A stretch of DNA of 64,000 nt from Melampsora larici-populina 98AG31 (taxonomy: Eukaryota; Basidiomycota; Pucciniomycetes; Pucciniales; Melampsoraceae), in contig NW_006768768.1 of assembly GCF_000204055.1 (NCBI RefSeq), positions 1,263,346 through 1,327,345 on the forward strand. The letters run 5' to 3'. Below the pieces are notes generated by a model that searched no databases, was not told where the DNA came from, and worked only from the letters and a program-made list of their open reading frames with translations. How positions within the stretch are numbered: position 1 is the first letter of the stretch; each line of letters starts with the position of its first letter. Position numbers and translations under genes: made by a program. This document shows positions 35,096 to 46,187 of this stretch, piece after piece.

Positions 35096-36372
35096 AAACC
35101 GGTTTTGGAATCTTACTGGATCATGAAGTTTGTTTTTTCGAGTTAATCTATTGTTTTGTTTTGTTTTGGCTTAAACTTTTGTCTTTGGTTATCTTTTCAC
35201 TCACCTGTTAGAACATGGTTACTTGAATCAATTCTTTCTTTCAACTTGTGTACTCAAAATCTGGTTTTCCTTTTCCTTTTCTAATGATTAATACATCCTT
35301 CATTATGGATTTCATGTTTTCTCTGTACCGTATCCTTTATCACAACATGAGACTAATGACTATGAAATTTTATCTACTTGTAAAGCTACGTCTTAAATGG
35401 AAATCATGATGTCTTACATCTAATACAAAATCTAATGAATTCGAGGTTATATTATATTGTGGCATTCAATTATAACCACAATCCAAGTTAGATTAACTGG
35501 AAGGTTGATGTTTGGTAAAGTGAGTTGTGCAGAAACATCTAAACCAAACACCACATAATCTTGATAAGTGCAGTACAATCAGATTAGGCATCAAATCAAA
35601 AGTCTGTCCAGAATTTCACATTTAATTGAACTTGAAGTGAAGTTTCCAACGTTCAACTTCTATGGCTCTCACTTTCCAATACAAGGGAGACTGACATGCG
35701 TCGGGTGAGATTCGGATTGCGTCTGGACCATCACAATGGATTGCCAGGAGTTTGGTAAACGAAGCAGTCTCTCCTCATTTCATTTACCCATGTTGCTCAA
35801 CTGTTTTACAAAATCCTTCTCGCGTTCGTATCAATGTCAGTCCCAAAATCTGTCTAATCTTGGAATTCTTGCATCAACCCCTCTTCATATCCAAAAAAAA
35901 ACATTAATCTAACTACAATTGTCCATCTCTAGAAAAAGATCTCTGGTAAAAAAAAAGTATAGTAAAAGATGAAAATCTGCCACAGAGACCAAGAGATTTT
36001 ATATACAAGATAAATATAAATATGTAGATGATAGATCAGAGTAACAGTAGAACACTAAGACTAGTGATACACACAAGGCAAAAAAAACCAAAATGACATT
36101 TTTCATTCTTTAAAATCCATACAACAAAACGGTCACTTTGCCTGTAAATATCCAAGAGTTCAATAGCAGACCAAAAAAAACAGATACATTTGTAAAAACA
36201 CTACATCTACTTATTCTGAGGAAAAAGACAGATAATAAAATAATAAAAGGAATTCAAGGATTAGATAATAGGATATGAAACAAGCAAATAGATAAGGATT
36301 TTTATAGATAAGGGGAACAGAAAAAAAAAGAAAGCAAGATAAATCGAAGTGAATTGAATACAAAAAAATAGA
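35096..36372. other. Convergent intergenic region, AT-rich
   Basis: This is the shared 3' flank of the 32829 gene (plus) and the 36373 gene (minus). It is rich in A and T runs (35930-36370) and has no gene. Confidence 0.6.
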
Positions 36373-39300
36373 TCACATTCTAGTAGTCATCGGTTCATCT
36401 TTATCATGAGTTGGATCAATCATCACATCAGATCCGCCTGTTAAAGATTCTTGACCATTACGACGATGCGCCTGAGCTTGTGCTTTGTGAATCCAAATGC
36501 TATCTGATTCAAATAGTACGTCCATGTCTTCAAGACTCCTTCCAGCAGTTTCAGGCTATAGATATTTTCGGGAATGTTTTGGTCAGGTTCCTGAGTAAGA
36601 TTTTGATTGAGTTTTTGAAAAAAAAAACTTACGTAGAGGAAGTAGATGTTAGGCAAGGTGAAGAAATTCAAGATTCCGAAGCTGTTTAATGAAAATCAAA
36701 AAAAAGTTAGCAAATTTACCCAGAGAATAAGTTTCCAACATGAAAGCAAACAAATGATTGCTTACAGAATGAAAGTCCAATACGTGATAGCGTTAAACAA
36801 GAAAGGTGCAATCTCCGTGACCACAGCGTTTCCAATCGACCATCCAACGACACTCCACTGAATTGAGATAAAAGATGATCAGTTTGAGTTCTGTGTCATG
36901 AAGAGATAAGCGAACGGTTCTGCTTACACAACCACCTTTGGCTCTGACAAACAATGGCATGATCTCAGTGGGTACCAACCTAAGAACAAAAACATAAGTT
37001 AGATACATCTGAATGCTGGTTGCTACAGTATCAAGTATGTTTGAACCCCTACTAACCAAGGAACTGTCAACCAAGCTGGATTAAGAAAGATCCAAATCAG
37101 TCAAAGCTTTTCAATCCCTTAGGGTAGCTAGAACAGAAAAACTCAACTGGCTCCGAAAGTGGCCGTATAAACGAAGACACCAGTTGTCACCACGGCACCC
37201 CAACTTTGACGTACATGAGAGGTGAGAGAGCCATCTCCAGAATACCTAAAAAGATAAAGAGCCCAAGACATATCAGAAAAAGGATCCTTGTAACGTGTAT
37301 AAGCGAAATTGTGACCGACTTGGCTCCTACTCCTGCTATGATCAGAGCGATACCCATTACAATTGCCCCCCAGTACAGAGTGACTCGACGACCAACGCGA
37401 TCAAGTGTGACAACGGCGACTAAAACACTCATCACTGTTTATTCATCACATTATCAGCTTTATTATAGAAATCAGAAAAGAGACATAAAGTGGCGACTGA
37501 ACTGTATGACAAATCATTGATACCCGAAAGCCTTGGTAGATGAGGATAAAACGTGTCTTGCATAAGCTGGGCGAAAAAGAAAGATCAGACTATGATAATT
37601 GACTCACAAATTCGACTTGTATTCACTGTAACCAGCCTGAAAACGGAGACAAGAGATGTCAATAATTCTTTCCAAAAAGAATTCAAGGAAATGAAAATTA
37701 CCTGTTGAAAGACAGTAGGAGCATAGACAGTAATTACACCGATTCCCACCAGTTCTTGCATAATTTGAAGCCAAATGATAAGCCAAGTACGACGACGTAA
37801 ATGTAATGGATCGTTCTTAGTAAGCATACTCCAATAAGTAGTAGTACTATCATGTTGACGTTCGATTTGAACTGCTTCAAGGATTCCTTGGAACTCAGAA
37901 TCAACTTTGTCATTCAGTTCTTCTGTAGTCTCTCCTTTACTTGAACGTAATACTGTAAGAATGTGACGAGCATCATCTGTTTTTCCAACTTTGGCGAGCC
38001 TGGAATCATGAGCGAGGATTAGTATTGAATGATAAGAGGGAAAGATGTTTCTGTATCACTCACCATCGGGGAGACTCTGGGAAGAGCGGAACCATGATTA
38101 AGAGGACTACCAAGAATACGATTTGGATTGCCAATGGTAATCTCCAACGTAATCCTTCACTACTTGCGCCTCTCAAACCAAATTCGATCCACTAGATAGA
38201 AAAAGTTAGTGAGATTTTGATATTGTGTTGATACAATGGTTGAACTCACGTAAGCTAAAGCCAATCCAGCAATGTTCAAAAGAACTGGAAGAGGTCACAG
38301 GTTGATTTAAAGGTTAGTCACTGTGGGATTTGAGATCATGCAATGCAGGAATGTAATCCTTACATTCGAAACCCATGGCAGCACCACGACCTTCATGATG
38401 TGAAAGTTCAGAAGTCCATACAGGTACAAGCGCATTGAGTTGACCAGTACCAATTCCTGTAAGTACTCGGGAAAGACTAAAACAAAATGAATGTCAAAAA
38501 ACCATACGATACTTTCGATCGAGTCAAAAATGTTGGTGGAAAAGAAACTCACCACATCCATGTGATCTAAGATAGGGTAAAGAGCAGCATAAAGGTTTTT
38601 AAAATAATATAAGTATTCCAAGGACAGAAGGTGACACAAAGATTAAGAGTATAGCGAAATCGGTCGTACATTTCTTGCAGAGGCTTGAAGTGATGCACCA
38701 AAAATAGCCCACAGACACGCAAAGATGATTGCTAGAGGGTAACCAACAAAAAAACTTGAGCTCATGAACACGATAATTCAGATTCATGAATTTGTCACAC
38801 ACTTTTGACACGACCTATCTTGTCTCCAAGGACACCTGCAATCAAAGCACCAATGAGAGTACCCTGATAGATTCAAACATGCGCATATATGAGCTTAATA
38901 TTGAATCATAGCTCTGGAAGGCATGTTTGGTGACAAGGACGGTTTTGGAACTTACGCCATAGTAGACTGCGACGATTCTGGAAGACAAAGCATTGAGAAA
39001 AATATTATCGAATCAATATCCTCTCCAGCGCCTCTCTGAGGTTTTGTTTGATATTAAAGATTTTGATGACTTACCCTCCAATCTTTGCTGAATCACCTTC
39101 AGTTTGAGGATCACTGAAAATACCCATACGACGTTGATAATCATGTGTATTGTTAACACCTGCAAAGTAATGAGAGAAGGTCAAGAAGAAATCCTTTGGT
39201 TCAATACCTTTTTTGTATTCTTATAATCACGATTGACAAAAAACTTACCAGACATCACTCCTCTATTTGATTCACAAAGAATTCGGAGAAAAAAAAGGAA

Positions 39301-39574
39301 TCAGTACCCTAAGATGGTAAACATAGAAAATAAATTTTCAAAAAAGACCAAAAACTTACTGATCAAATCCATAAAACATGATAGCAATACCAGCGATCAA
39401 ATTAACAGCCCATGTCATCGTATGACCAGTGAAAGGTAATTGACGTTTACGATTATAACCACCAGGGAAATATTTCGCATACTTCCATTCGAGTGGCATT
39501 GAATTAGTTGTTGAACCTCTTTCTTGGTTGTCCGTAAAAGCTTTAACATCTTGTGGTTCAGTAGGATTTTTCAT
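36373..39574 (-). CDS. MFS sugar/H+ symporter (hexose transporter type), 20 exons
   Basis: Twenty exons join with every phase consistent to 570 residues: 39574-39360, 39262-39249, 39159-39075, 38977-38956, 38863-38803, 38731-38670, 38566-38553, 38476-38364, 38284-38250, 38191-38064, 37999-37702, 37636-37608, 37531-37503, 37434-37320, 37245-37148, 37075-37057, 36979-36928, 36857-36766, 36681-36633 and 36555-36373. Sugar-transporter signatures are clear: GFDQGVMSG in helix 1, GDKIGR after helix 2, VPVWTSELSHHEGRG (helix 4-5), PESPRW before the central loop, LQELVGIG-type QxxGxG region in helix 7, DRVGRR, and PETAGRSLEDMD after helix 12. It should import hexoses or related sugars with protons at the plasma membrane. 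In rusts such carriers feed the haustorium, which is family knowledge and not shown here. Confidence 0.93.
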
Positions 39575-39699
39575 CTTTACTTTTTACGCGCTTGGTCAAT
39601 GTTGAAAAAGAAAATATGAAAGAGTCAAGCAAGATTGTTATTTGTGGGAACCGTAGAATTGAGGCGAGATTGAAGAGGTGGGTCGATTGTGATACGCAA

Positions 39700-39720
39700 G
39701 TTGATGATTTATATATCTAA
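39700..39720 (-). promoter_or_regulatory. Possible TATA box of the sugar transporter gene
   Basis: On the minus strand AGATATATAAATCATC lies about 130 bp upstream of the ATG at 39574, a plausible core promoter position. This is motif and distance only. Confidence 0.35.
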
Positions 39721-42061
39721 TCTTAATGGTCTTTCCTTTGAAATGTTATCTGTATCACCACGATTTTAAGCAAAGATGATCGACTTGATGACGAGATAAG
39801 AGGATGAGTAAAGGGATGACTGTGATGATGCAATGAGAATATGTCACACCAAAATAGAATCAATTGAAATTTATGATGTAATGAAGTGTTTTTTTTTTTT
39901 CGGAAGCACAAGCAAGTTATCGGACGAAAGATTAGTAAAAACCACCGAAGGGCAGAAGTTCAGTGAGTAAAAAGTTCCGGAAATGATAAGGGATCTAAGA
40001 AAGCGGGTGATGGAGACTAAGAGATTGATAACCAAAATCAATGAAGAAGTACTATAAAAGGGAAAAGAGGATGTGAGGTAGTAGGATGATCTTTATAGAG
40101 TGCTTTTGGTGTTTACCCAATGTGGAATAAATAGACAGAAGAGCAGTATAAAGACGCCGTCACAGGTTCACAGGGTGATGATGGGAAACAATCACCAAAC
40201 GGAGTAGATACGGTGGATTTGATATGACGTCGATGAGATCGATGAGACTCTTTGGATTGATTGATGAGTAAAGGTAGATCAACGATGATGAAAAAGTGTG
40301 TAATAGTATAATTTAGCTCAATATGTTGATCGATTTGGATGGATTGGATGAAGTATTGGTTGGAAAGCTGCTTGATAAATATATGTGAGCCTGAGGTTGT
40401 GGCTTTCGTCTTACTTTAAGGTTAACAAATTCAAGACTCTTAAATTCCTTTACAAGTTTTCTTCCCATCAACGATGAGACAAGGATGGGATTTAAGTGAT
40501 TGGAATGATGAGATTCGATAGACTCAATTCAGCTTCCCACTCACAAGTCTCCAGAGAGAAAGATGCAGGTTCTAGAAAACCGAGGTCTTCAGTGCCCGAA
40601 TGAATCGTATCAGCGCTTCTCAGCTGACCAAATCAGTTTAGTCCTCCGAGTTATCTGATCTCTTTGGAGTATGTTGATCGACATATGACTGATATCTGAA
40701 ACGTGCAGTGTGCTCAAAAATATCTACTCCGCTGCAACTATTCCGAGTGAGTCGTTCGTTAATCTGTCTTTTTCTCTCTCAGACAGCAGAATGATGAAGA
40801 TTGATGGCATATAGTCTGATTTGATGATTGATTGATTTGTAGTTTGAAAGAAAAGTTTGCGAATGAAGATTTCTAATCATTCATCAGACTTGTGACCATC
40901 GCCAGACCCACTCGTCTGAATCTCCACGTACATATGTCCTACAACTCTCACCATTAACATGACGTCATCATTTCTCTCATCAGTCATGATGGTCAAGATC
41001 TGATCTGAAGCGGTACACTTCAAACTGAAATCTGTCCTCCTCCTAGATAATACGCATCAAAGTGTGGAGGCTTTCATCGGACGGGTTTGAGAACTGTAAA
41101 TATCCTTAAAAAGTGGTAAGTCTTCAAGTGTCATGAGACTGAACTCATGAGAGTCAGAATCCAACTCACACCCTTTATTTTGAAGTCTCTATCTCCATTC
41201 TTTCTTTTGGACCTCAAACGTTAGGCAAGGGTAGATCTTTGATTTTTCCAATCGGTGATCTCATCAACAAAAAAACGCCATATCCTAATCTTAAACAAAT
41301 TAATCTTAAACCTCATGAGGATTCTTAAAGATAACATTTGCTTACCCAAATCACTGGTAAGACAACTCTAAGCACAAGTGTCAGATTAATGAGTCTTTCC
41401 GATTCCGGATTAACGTCATCTTGGTGATACCGAGGAGAGTTTCATTTGAAAAAGATTAAAAGAATTAAATTAACATCAATCTTGAGGATCATAAACCGGG
41501 TTGCTGTTCCTTACTGCATCACTTTCAAACTTCACAAATATCTGCATACATTCACTTGGCGATACGCACAAGTCTATTTGCATCTGTTTCACGTTTCTTT
41601 GATCGGCGAAAGTGCTCCGGGCCGTATGTCCATTTTTTTTGATCTGGGTCTCTTCGTGACGCGCATCTTGAGCGTAAATACGAGATAGATCGAGGTCTGA
41701 TCGATCGTACGAGGTTATAAAGAGATGGATGCACCATACCCGGAAGTGTGAAATGTGAACATTTTACCCTTCATCTTTCTGACTACGATCGCCATTCGAT
41801 AAAGCATTTCTTCGGTCCGAGCCATGGATGTAAACAATTGCAAACCATTAAGTACTTGTGTATGCGTGTCTGAAGGGTTTGTGGCGGTAGTGATACATAC
41901 AAAGAGTTCATCAGATTGACCATGTTTAACATCAGTCTTAACTCTTATCATTCAGACTTTGATGGTTTCAGCACTCTATATCCTGAGGGCGCCCAAATGT
42001 CCAAATTTACCCCAATTGAATACTCGGACCTTTCAGGTAAGCGAAACACTTCCGGCTTGCG
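39721..42061. other. Long intergenic region, no gene seen
   Basis: This 2.3-kb stretch holds the upstream region of the sugar transporter and no convincing open frame. It is rich in GATGA/TGATT words. No repeats stand out before the MITE at 42062. Confidence 0.5.
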
Positions 42062-42199
42062 TAAGCTTAACAAAGTCCCTCGCGAGCGTGTTCGCCGCGC
42101 CCTCGAAGAGGGGCTTAGGTCAGACTTGGGTTTTTTGGCGGTGGAGCTCCAAGAGTTAAGCCCCGGCGAACGTGCTTACTAGGAGCTTTGTTAAGCTTA
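42062..42199. mobile_element. 138-bp MITE with Mutator-like ends
   Basis: The element starts TAAGCTTAACAAAGTCCCTC and ends CTTTGTTAAGCTTA, so the ends are inverted repeats. A 9-bp flank, (C/T)GGCTTGCG, is repeated on both sides (42053-42061 and 42200-42208, first base different). The end sequence AACAAAGTCCCTCG also starts the larger element at 51589, which has a perfect 9-bp duplication. The two probably belong to one Mutator-like family. Confidence 0.8.
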
Positions 42200-42970
42200 T
42201 GGCTTGCGTGATGCAAGGATACATGGTGAATATCCATGTTTCTTGGGATGTTGTGCCTGAATGATTTTACATCCAAGTTTCATTCAAGTTATCAATTGAA
42301 GTAACACATGGGCTCACACCGTGGGCAATCCACCATCGCATACAGCGGCTCCGACAGGCCGTCGTATTTTATCCTTACCATTTTCTCAATGATACGTAAA
42401 GGTATATAAGTACCAAGTATGGACGAAAGGGTGCGCGAATAGGACGAGAAAATGAGCAGGCCTGATATATTCCATCTTCGAGTCTTTTTTAGATGATTCT
42501 GATAGTTCTGATCCATAGTACGAGCTCAGATTTACCATGGAGCTACCAAGGTATATCCATCCTTGTGAGAATCAGATTTCCCTAGGAGTTTGGTTTGAAG
42601 TGTGTTTTGCATAGTCCAGTTCGGAAGGAGTTCAGGAGAAAGTGGGAAAGTGATATAGGAAAAAGGTTTACCAGACCCAAACCTGAAGCAATGGCTCAAG
42701 CTTTGAGGGATAATTTACTCTGAAACTTGTGTTCAATCTCATTGGACGGATTTGTTAGCAGAATGAAAGCGTATGGAAGGATATGAGGGATGCCTTTTGT
42801 ATGTGGATGAGGTCTCCAGTTTGTCTAAATCCACAACTACCTCCACTCATTTTCATCTTGACTGATCGTCGCTACCCATTGGGAAGGACTGCTTGCTTCG
42901 CGTCCTTAGACGCAATCCTCACTCTTTTTTAACTCCAACTGCTGCCTGTCATTTAAAGCTACTGTTCATC
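42200..42970. other. Upstream region shared with the second secreted paralogue
   Basis: From about 42590 to 42970 the sequence can be aligned with 45805-46187, upstream of the second paralogue (shared words GAAGTGTGTTTTGC, TTTGAGGGATAATT, CTGAAACTTGT, GCTGCCTGTCATTTAAAGCT). The duplication that made the pair therefore included the promoter. Confidence 0.7.
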
Positions 42971-44746
42971 ATGCGCTCCATCATACCAGTCTTAGTCTGC
43001 ATCTGCGTCCAACATGGAGCGATCATTAACGGTCTTCCAAATCACTCTTATGATCGACTTGTATCGCCTTCTTTACAAAGACGTATGCACGATTTGGAAA
43101 CCATCAAAGAAGCGACGCCAGCTCTTGAGTACGAAACCCATCGGAGTGAAAACCCAGGGAACGGTCGGTTTCCTGTTGATGAAATTGAGGAGATTGAACC
43201 TGCTCTCAAGGCTAAAGAACCATGGGAACCTCTTGCTGGCCGCGTAATCGATGGCAAGGATATCAAAAAGAACAAGGCCAAAAAAATATCTCAAGACGAT
43301 TCTTTCCGAGTAACTGACCCAGATTCATCACTTACACCCTTGGAAATTCAATATGGAAAAGAATGGGAAAAGAAAAAATTTGATGTCAATCAAATGTTAC
43401 GTCTTCATGATCGTCTTCAACTCCCTTCAGACGGAGTTTCTTCAATCAACTTCCCACCTACTAGACTTATAAAAGATTCAAATGACATAGAGGATTCAAA
43501 GACAAATTTTAAACTAGAACCTTTACTGGATGATGGAATTGATTCAAAAACTGGAGAACCCAAGAAATTTACAAAAGATCAATTAAAATGGTACTTAAAA
43601 CACTTTAAAGTTACCAAACATAACGATTTCGAAAAAGAAGAATTTCAATTAAATTTAAAACATTATATTGGACAAACTTGGAATCCAAATGAATTAAAAT
43701 CAGTTGAAGGAGAAGGAAAACCAAAATGGATATTAGAAAAATATGTAAAAGAATGGAAAAAACTTAATTTAGATGAAACTAAAATGATGAATTTGGGTGG
43801 ATTACTTGGAATTCATTTTGATTTAGATCATGTTGAATTGATTTCAAAAGAATCGGCATTTTATTTACGTGGGTTTCTACGTAAATCTGAATCATCTAAA
43901 GAAATGTTAAATTGGTATAAGGAAGCGATCTTACCTTCTTTATCTACTTTATCACAAAAGATTTTAAATATTAATTTAAAGTATAGTGAAAAAGAACCTT
44001 GGTGGTCAAGAGTCAATTCAAATACATGGCAATGGTATGATCGTGAAACGTTTTCAGGAGATCAATTATTTCAACTCTCGATTGTTCAAATCGGTGAAAT
44101 TTTACGTTTGGGAGAAAGGAATCTTGAACCAACAATTGAAGAAATCAAAACTATGAAGAGTGATTTGCTTGGTATTTTTAAAAGAGTTCCTTATATGATT
44201 GTCGAACCTTCCACAAGAGAAACACACGGTTATCCAACTATTATAGCAGATGAGCTAGATGCAATCACACATCGAATCATTGGGGAATCTTTATTTTCTG
44301 AACGGATGCAATCAATCGGTCTTACAAACGAAGAAAAACTGACATTCTCAAATAAATTCTTTGACTCTCATGTTACTGATCAAGAATTAATGTCACCTGT
44401 GATCGATAGCCTTGAAATCCAATGGTTAATTCATGGATGGAGTCCAACAGATGCTTATGAAGTTACATCAAACTTACGAAAATTGTTAGCTAAATCAAAT
44501 ATCTCTTTATTGAAAAACTTGAAAAAATCATCTAAACTTTTAAATTCAATCTCACCTGAAAGTTGGATTAAAAATGGTAAACTTTCAACCCAATCTTTTG
44601 ATTTACTTGAATTCTATTCAAAACTTTTAAATAAACCTGAGATTATGAAAAAGGTTTGGTTTTATGAATGGGTGGTTTATTTGTTTCATAAGGTTTTTTC
44701 CTTTCCAAAAGCTATTTGGAAAAGAGTTAAGTCTTTGGCTTCGTGA
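42971..44746 (+). CDS. Predicted secreted protein, paralogue 1 (591 aa)
   Basis: The intronless frame encodes 591 residues. The start at 42971 gives a signal peptide (MRSIIPVLVCICVQHGAIING); an in-frame upstream start would bury it. The mature protein is Lys/Glu-rich with many predicted helices and no transmembrane segment apart from a weak hydrophobic patch near the C-terminus (WFYEWVVYLFHKVF). It aligns along its whole length with the gene at 46188. Shared blocks include LPNHSYxRLVSPSLQRRMHD, FTxDQLKWYLKxF, LKHYIGQTW, LPSLSTxSQKILNINLK and FPTIIADELD-like PTIIADELDxIT. No known enzyme domain is recognised. In a rust, a secreted family without relatives is a candidate for host interaction, which is inference. 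Confidence 0.85.
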   Translation: MRSIIPVLVCICVQHGAIINGLPNHSYDRLVSPSLQRRMHDLETIKEATPALEYETHRSENPGNGRFPVDEIEEIEPALKAKEPWEPLAGRVIDGKDIKKNKAKKISQDDSFRVTDPDSSLTPLEIQYGKEWEKKKFDVNQMLRLHDRLQLPSDGVSSINFPPTRLIKDSNDIEDSKTNFKLEPLLDDGIDSKTGEPKKFTKDQLKWYLKHFKVTKHNDFEKEEFQLNLKHYIGQTWNPNELKSVEGEGKPKWILEKYVKEWKKLNLDETKMMNLGGLLGIHFDLDHVELISKESAFYLRGFLRKSESSKEMLNWYKEAILPSLSTLSQKILNINLKYSEKEPWWSRVNSNTWQWYDRETFSGDQLFQLSIVQIGEILRLGERNLEPTIEEIKTMKSDLLGIFKRVPYMIVEPSTRETHGYPTIIADELDAITHRIIGESLFSERMQSIGLTNEEKLTFSNKFFDSHVTDQELMSPVIDSLEIQWLIHGWSPTDAYEVTSNLRKLLAKSNISLLKNLKKSSKLLNSISPESWIKNGKLSTQSFDLLEFYSKLLNKPEIMKKVWFYEWVVYLFHKVFSFPKAIWKRVKSLAS

Positions 44747-46187
44747 ACTTGAAGTAAGGATAGTCTTGCTTGTGATTTTGCTTGTGAGTTTTTCTTACCT
44801 TTCAATCTTTTTGACTTAAGAGAATTAGTTTTCATTCCAAACGAAGAATGCATACTGATTGTCTTTTTAATTTTACTCATTTCATTTCAATCTAATGGTC
44901 AGAGTTCATGTTTTGGAAAGAAAGCTTTTCACAATATATGTTTTCGCAGTTTCTTCACAAATTTATTGGGGTTTTGAAAATAATTTTGGTAACCCTTTGA
45001 AATCAATGAATTTATTATCTTTGACTCATTTTCCTCAAGATTTATAAGACTTGTATTACTTCAATCAGATACTGAATATTAAGTATCATCATTCAGCGTT
45101 TCCATATACCAACACACATTCATTTATAGGAATTAGGGGTTTTCTTTTTCTTTTAGTCAGAAACGAAATTCTTATTCAACTCGAATCATCAGATAAGGAA
45201 TTTGTCTTCATAGATGAGCAATAAAAAACACATGAACACGCTCTTATTGATATGAAAAGGATTCCTTGATGTTGAGAATCAGAGGAAGAGCCAAAAACAT
45301 CACAGAACCCAAACTGAGTAAGATATTACAAAACAAAATCAAAGACATGAAATGTAAGGAAACATGGGGGCTGGGGAGACAATCTGGTTGTATAGTGTCT
45401 ATGCAGTAAAACAACAAGTTCTTACAGATATGAGACAATCATTTAGAGGAGGTTACAAAGTTCAGGAAACTCTTTCAGGAGGCTGTTGACTTTTTTTCCA
45501 ATCTGAAAGGATAGTTGGCTGGATAGTACGGTGCAGTGCGGGACGTAGTAAAGTTTGCGCGGCCGCGTCCTGGAAGAGGAACTCTCTTCCCGGCATGAGC
45601 ATTCCACCGCTTCATGAGTGCACTTGTGTCGATTTTCGCACTTCCCCACTTCCTTGGCTGGTGAATACTTTTGTTTCTACACATCCTTGTACTCTTATGT
45701 ATTTCATACAGATTTTGAGTGGTGGAGCCAATGAAGTTGGTTGCAGATATTTACAACAAAGGCCTGACCGCATGAGAGATCCCAATGAGATCCTCCTACG
45801 AGAGTGAAGTGTGTTTTGCGAAATCCAGTTTGTAGAGGATTCAGGAGGAAGTGGGAAAGACGTAAAAAATTCAGTGTGCCAGCCTAAAACCCGAAGCGTT
45901 GGCTTTGAGGGATAATTCGCTCTGAAACTTGTATTCAATCTCACGAGCCAGGTCTGCTAGCTCAATGAAGGTGATTTAAAATCACGGCGTTTTGAAGGGG
46001 CGACTCTTTTGTGTCGTGTGTGGATGAGTTGTTCATATTTTTTGCATCACATTCAACTCCCATCATCTTTGCCTTGGTTCAACGTCGCTCTCTACCTGGA
46101 GGAAGTTCCTCATCCGCGTTCTTATACTCAATTCTCACACTCTTTTTACCTCCAACTGCTGCCTGTCATTTAAAGCTACTGCCCATC
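44747..46187. other. Spacer between the secreted paralogues
   Basis: No gene is seen. The first 130 bp resemble the 3' flank of the second copy (48090-48235), and the last 380 bp resemble the 5' flank of the first. The repeat unit is thus about 3.2 kb. The middle (44950-45750) is AT-rich with no repeat recognised. Confidence 0.6.
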
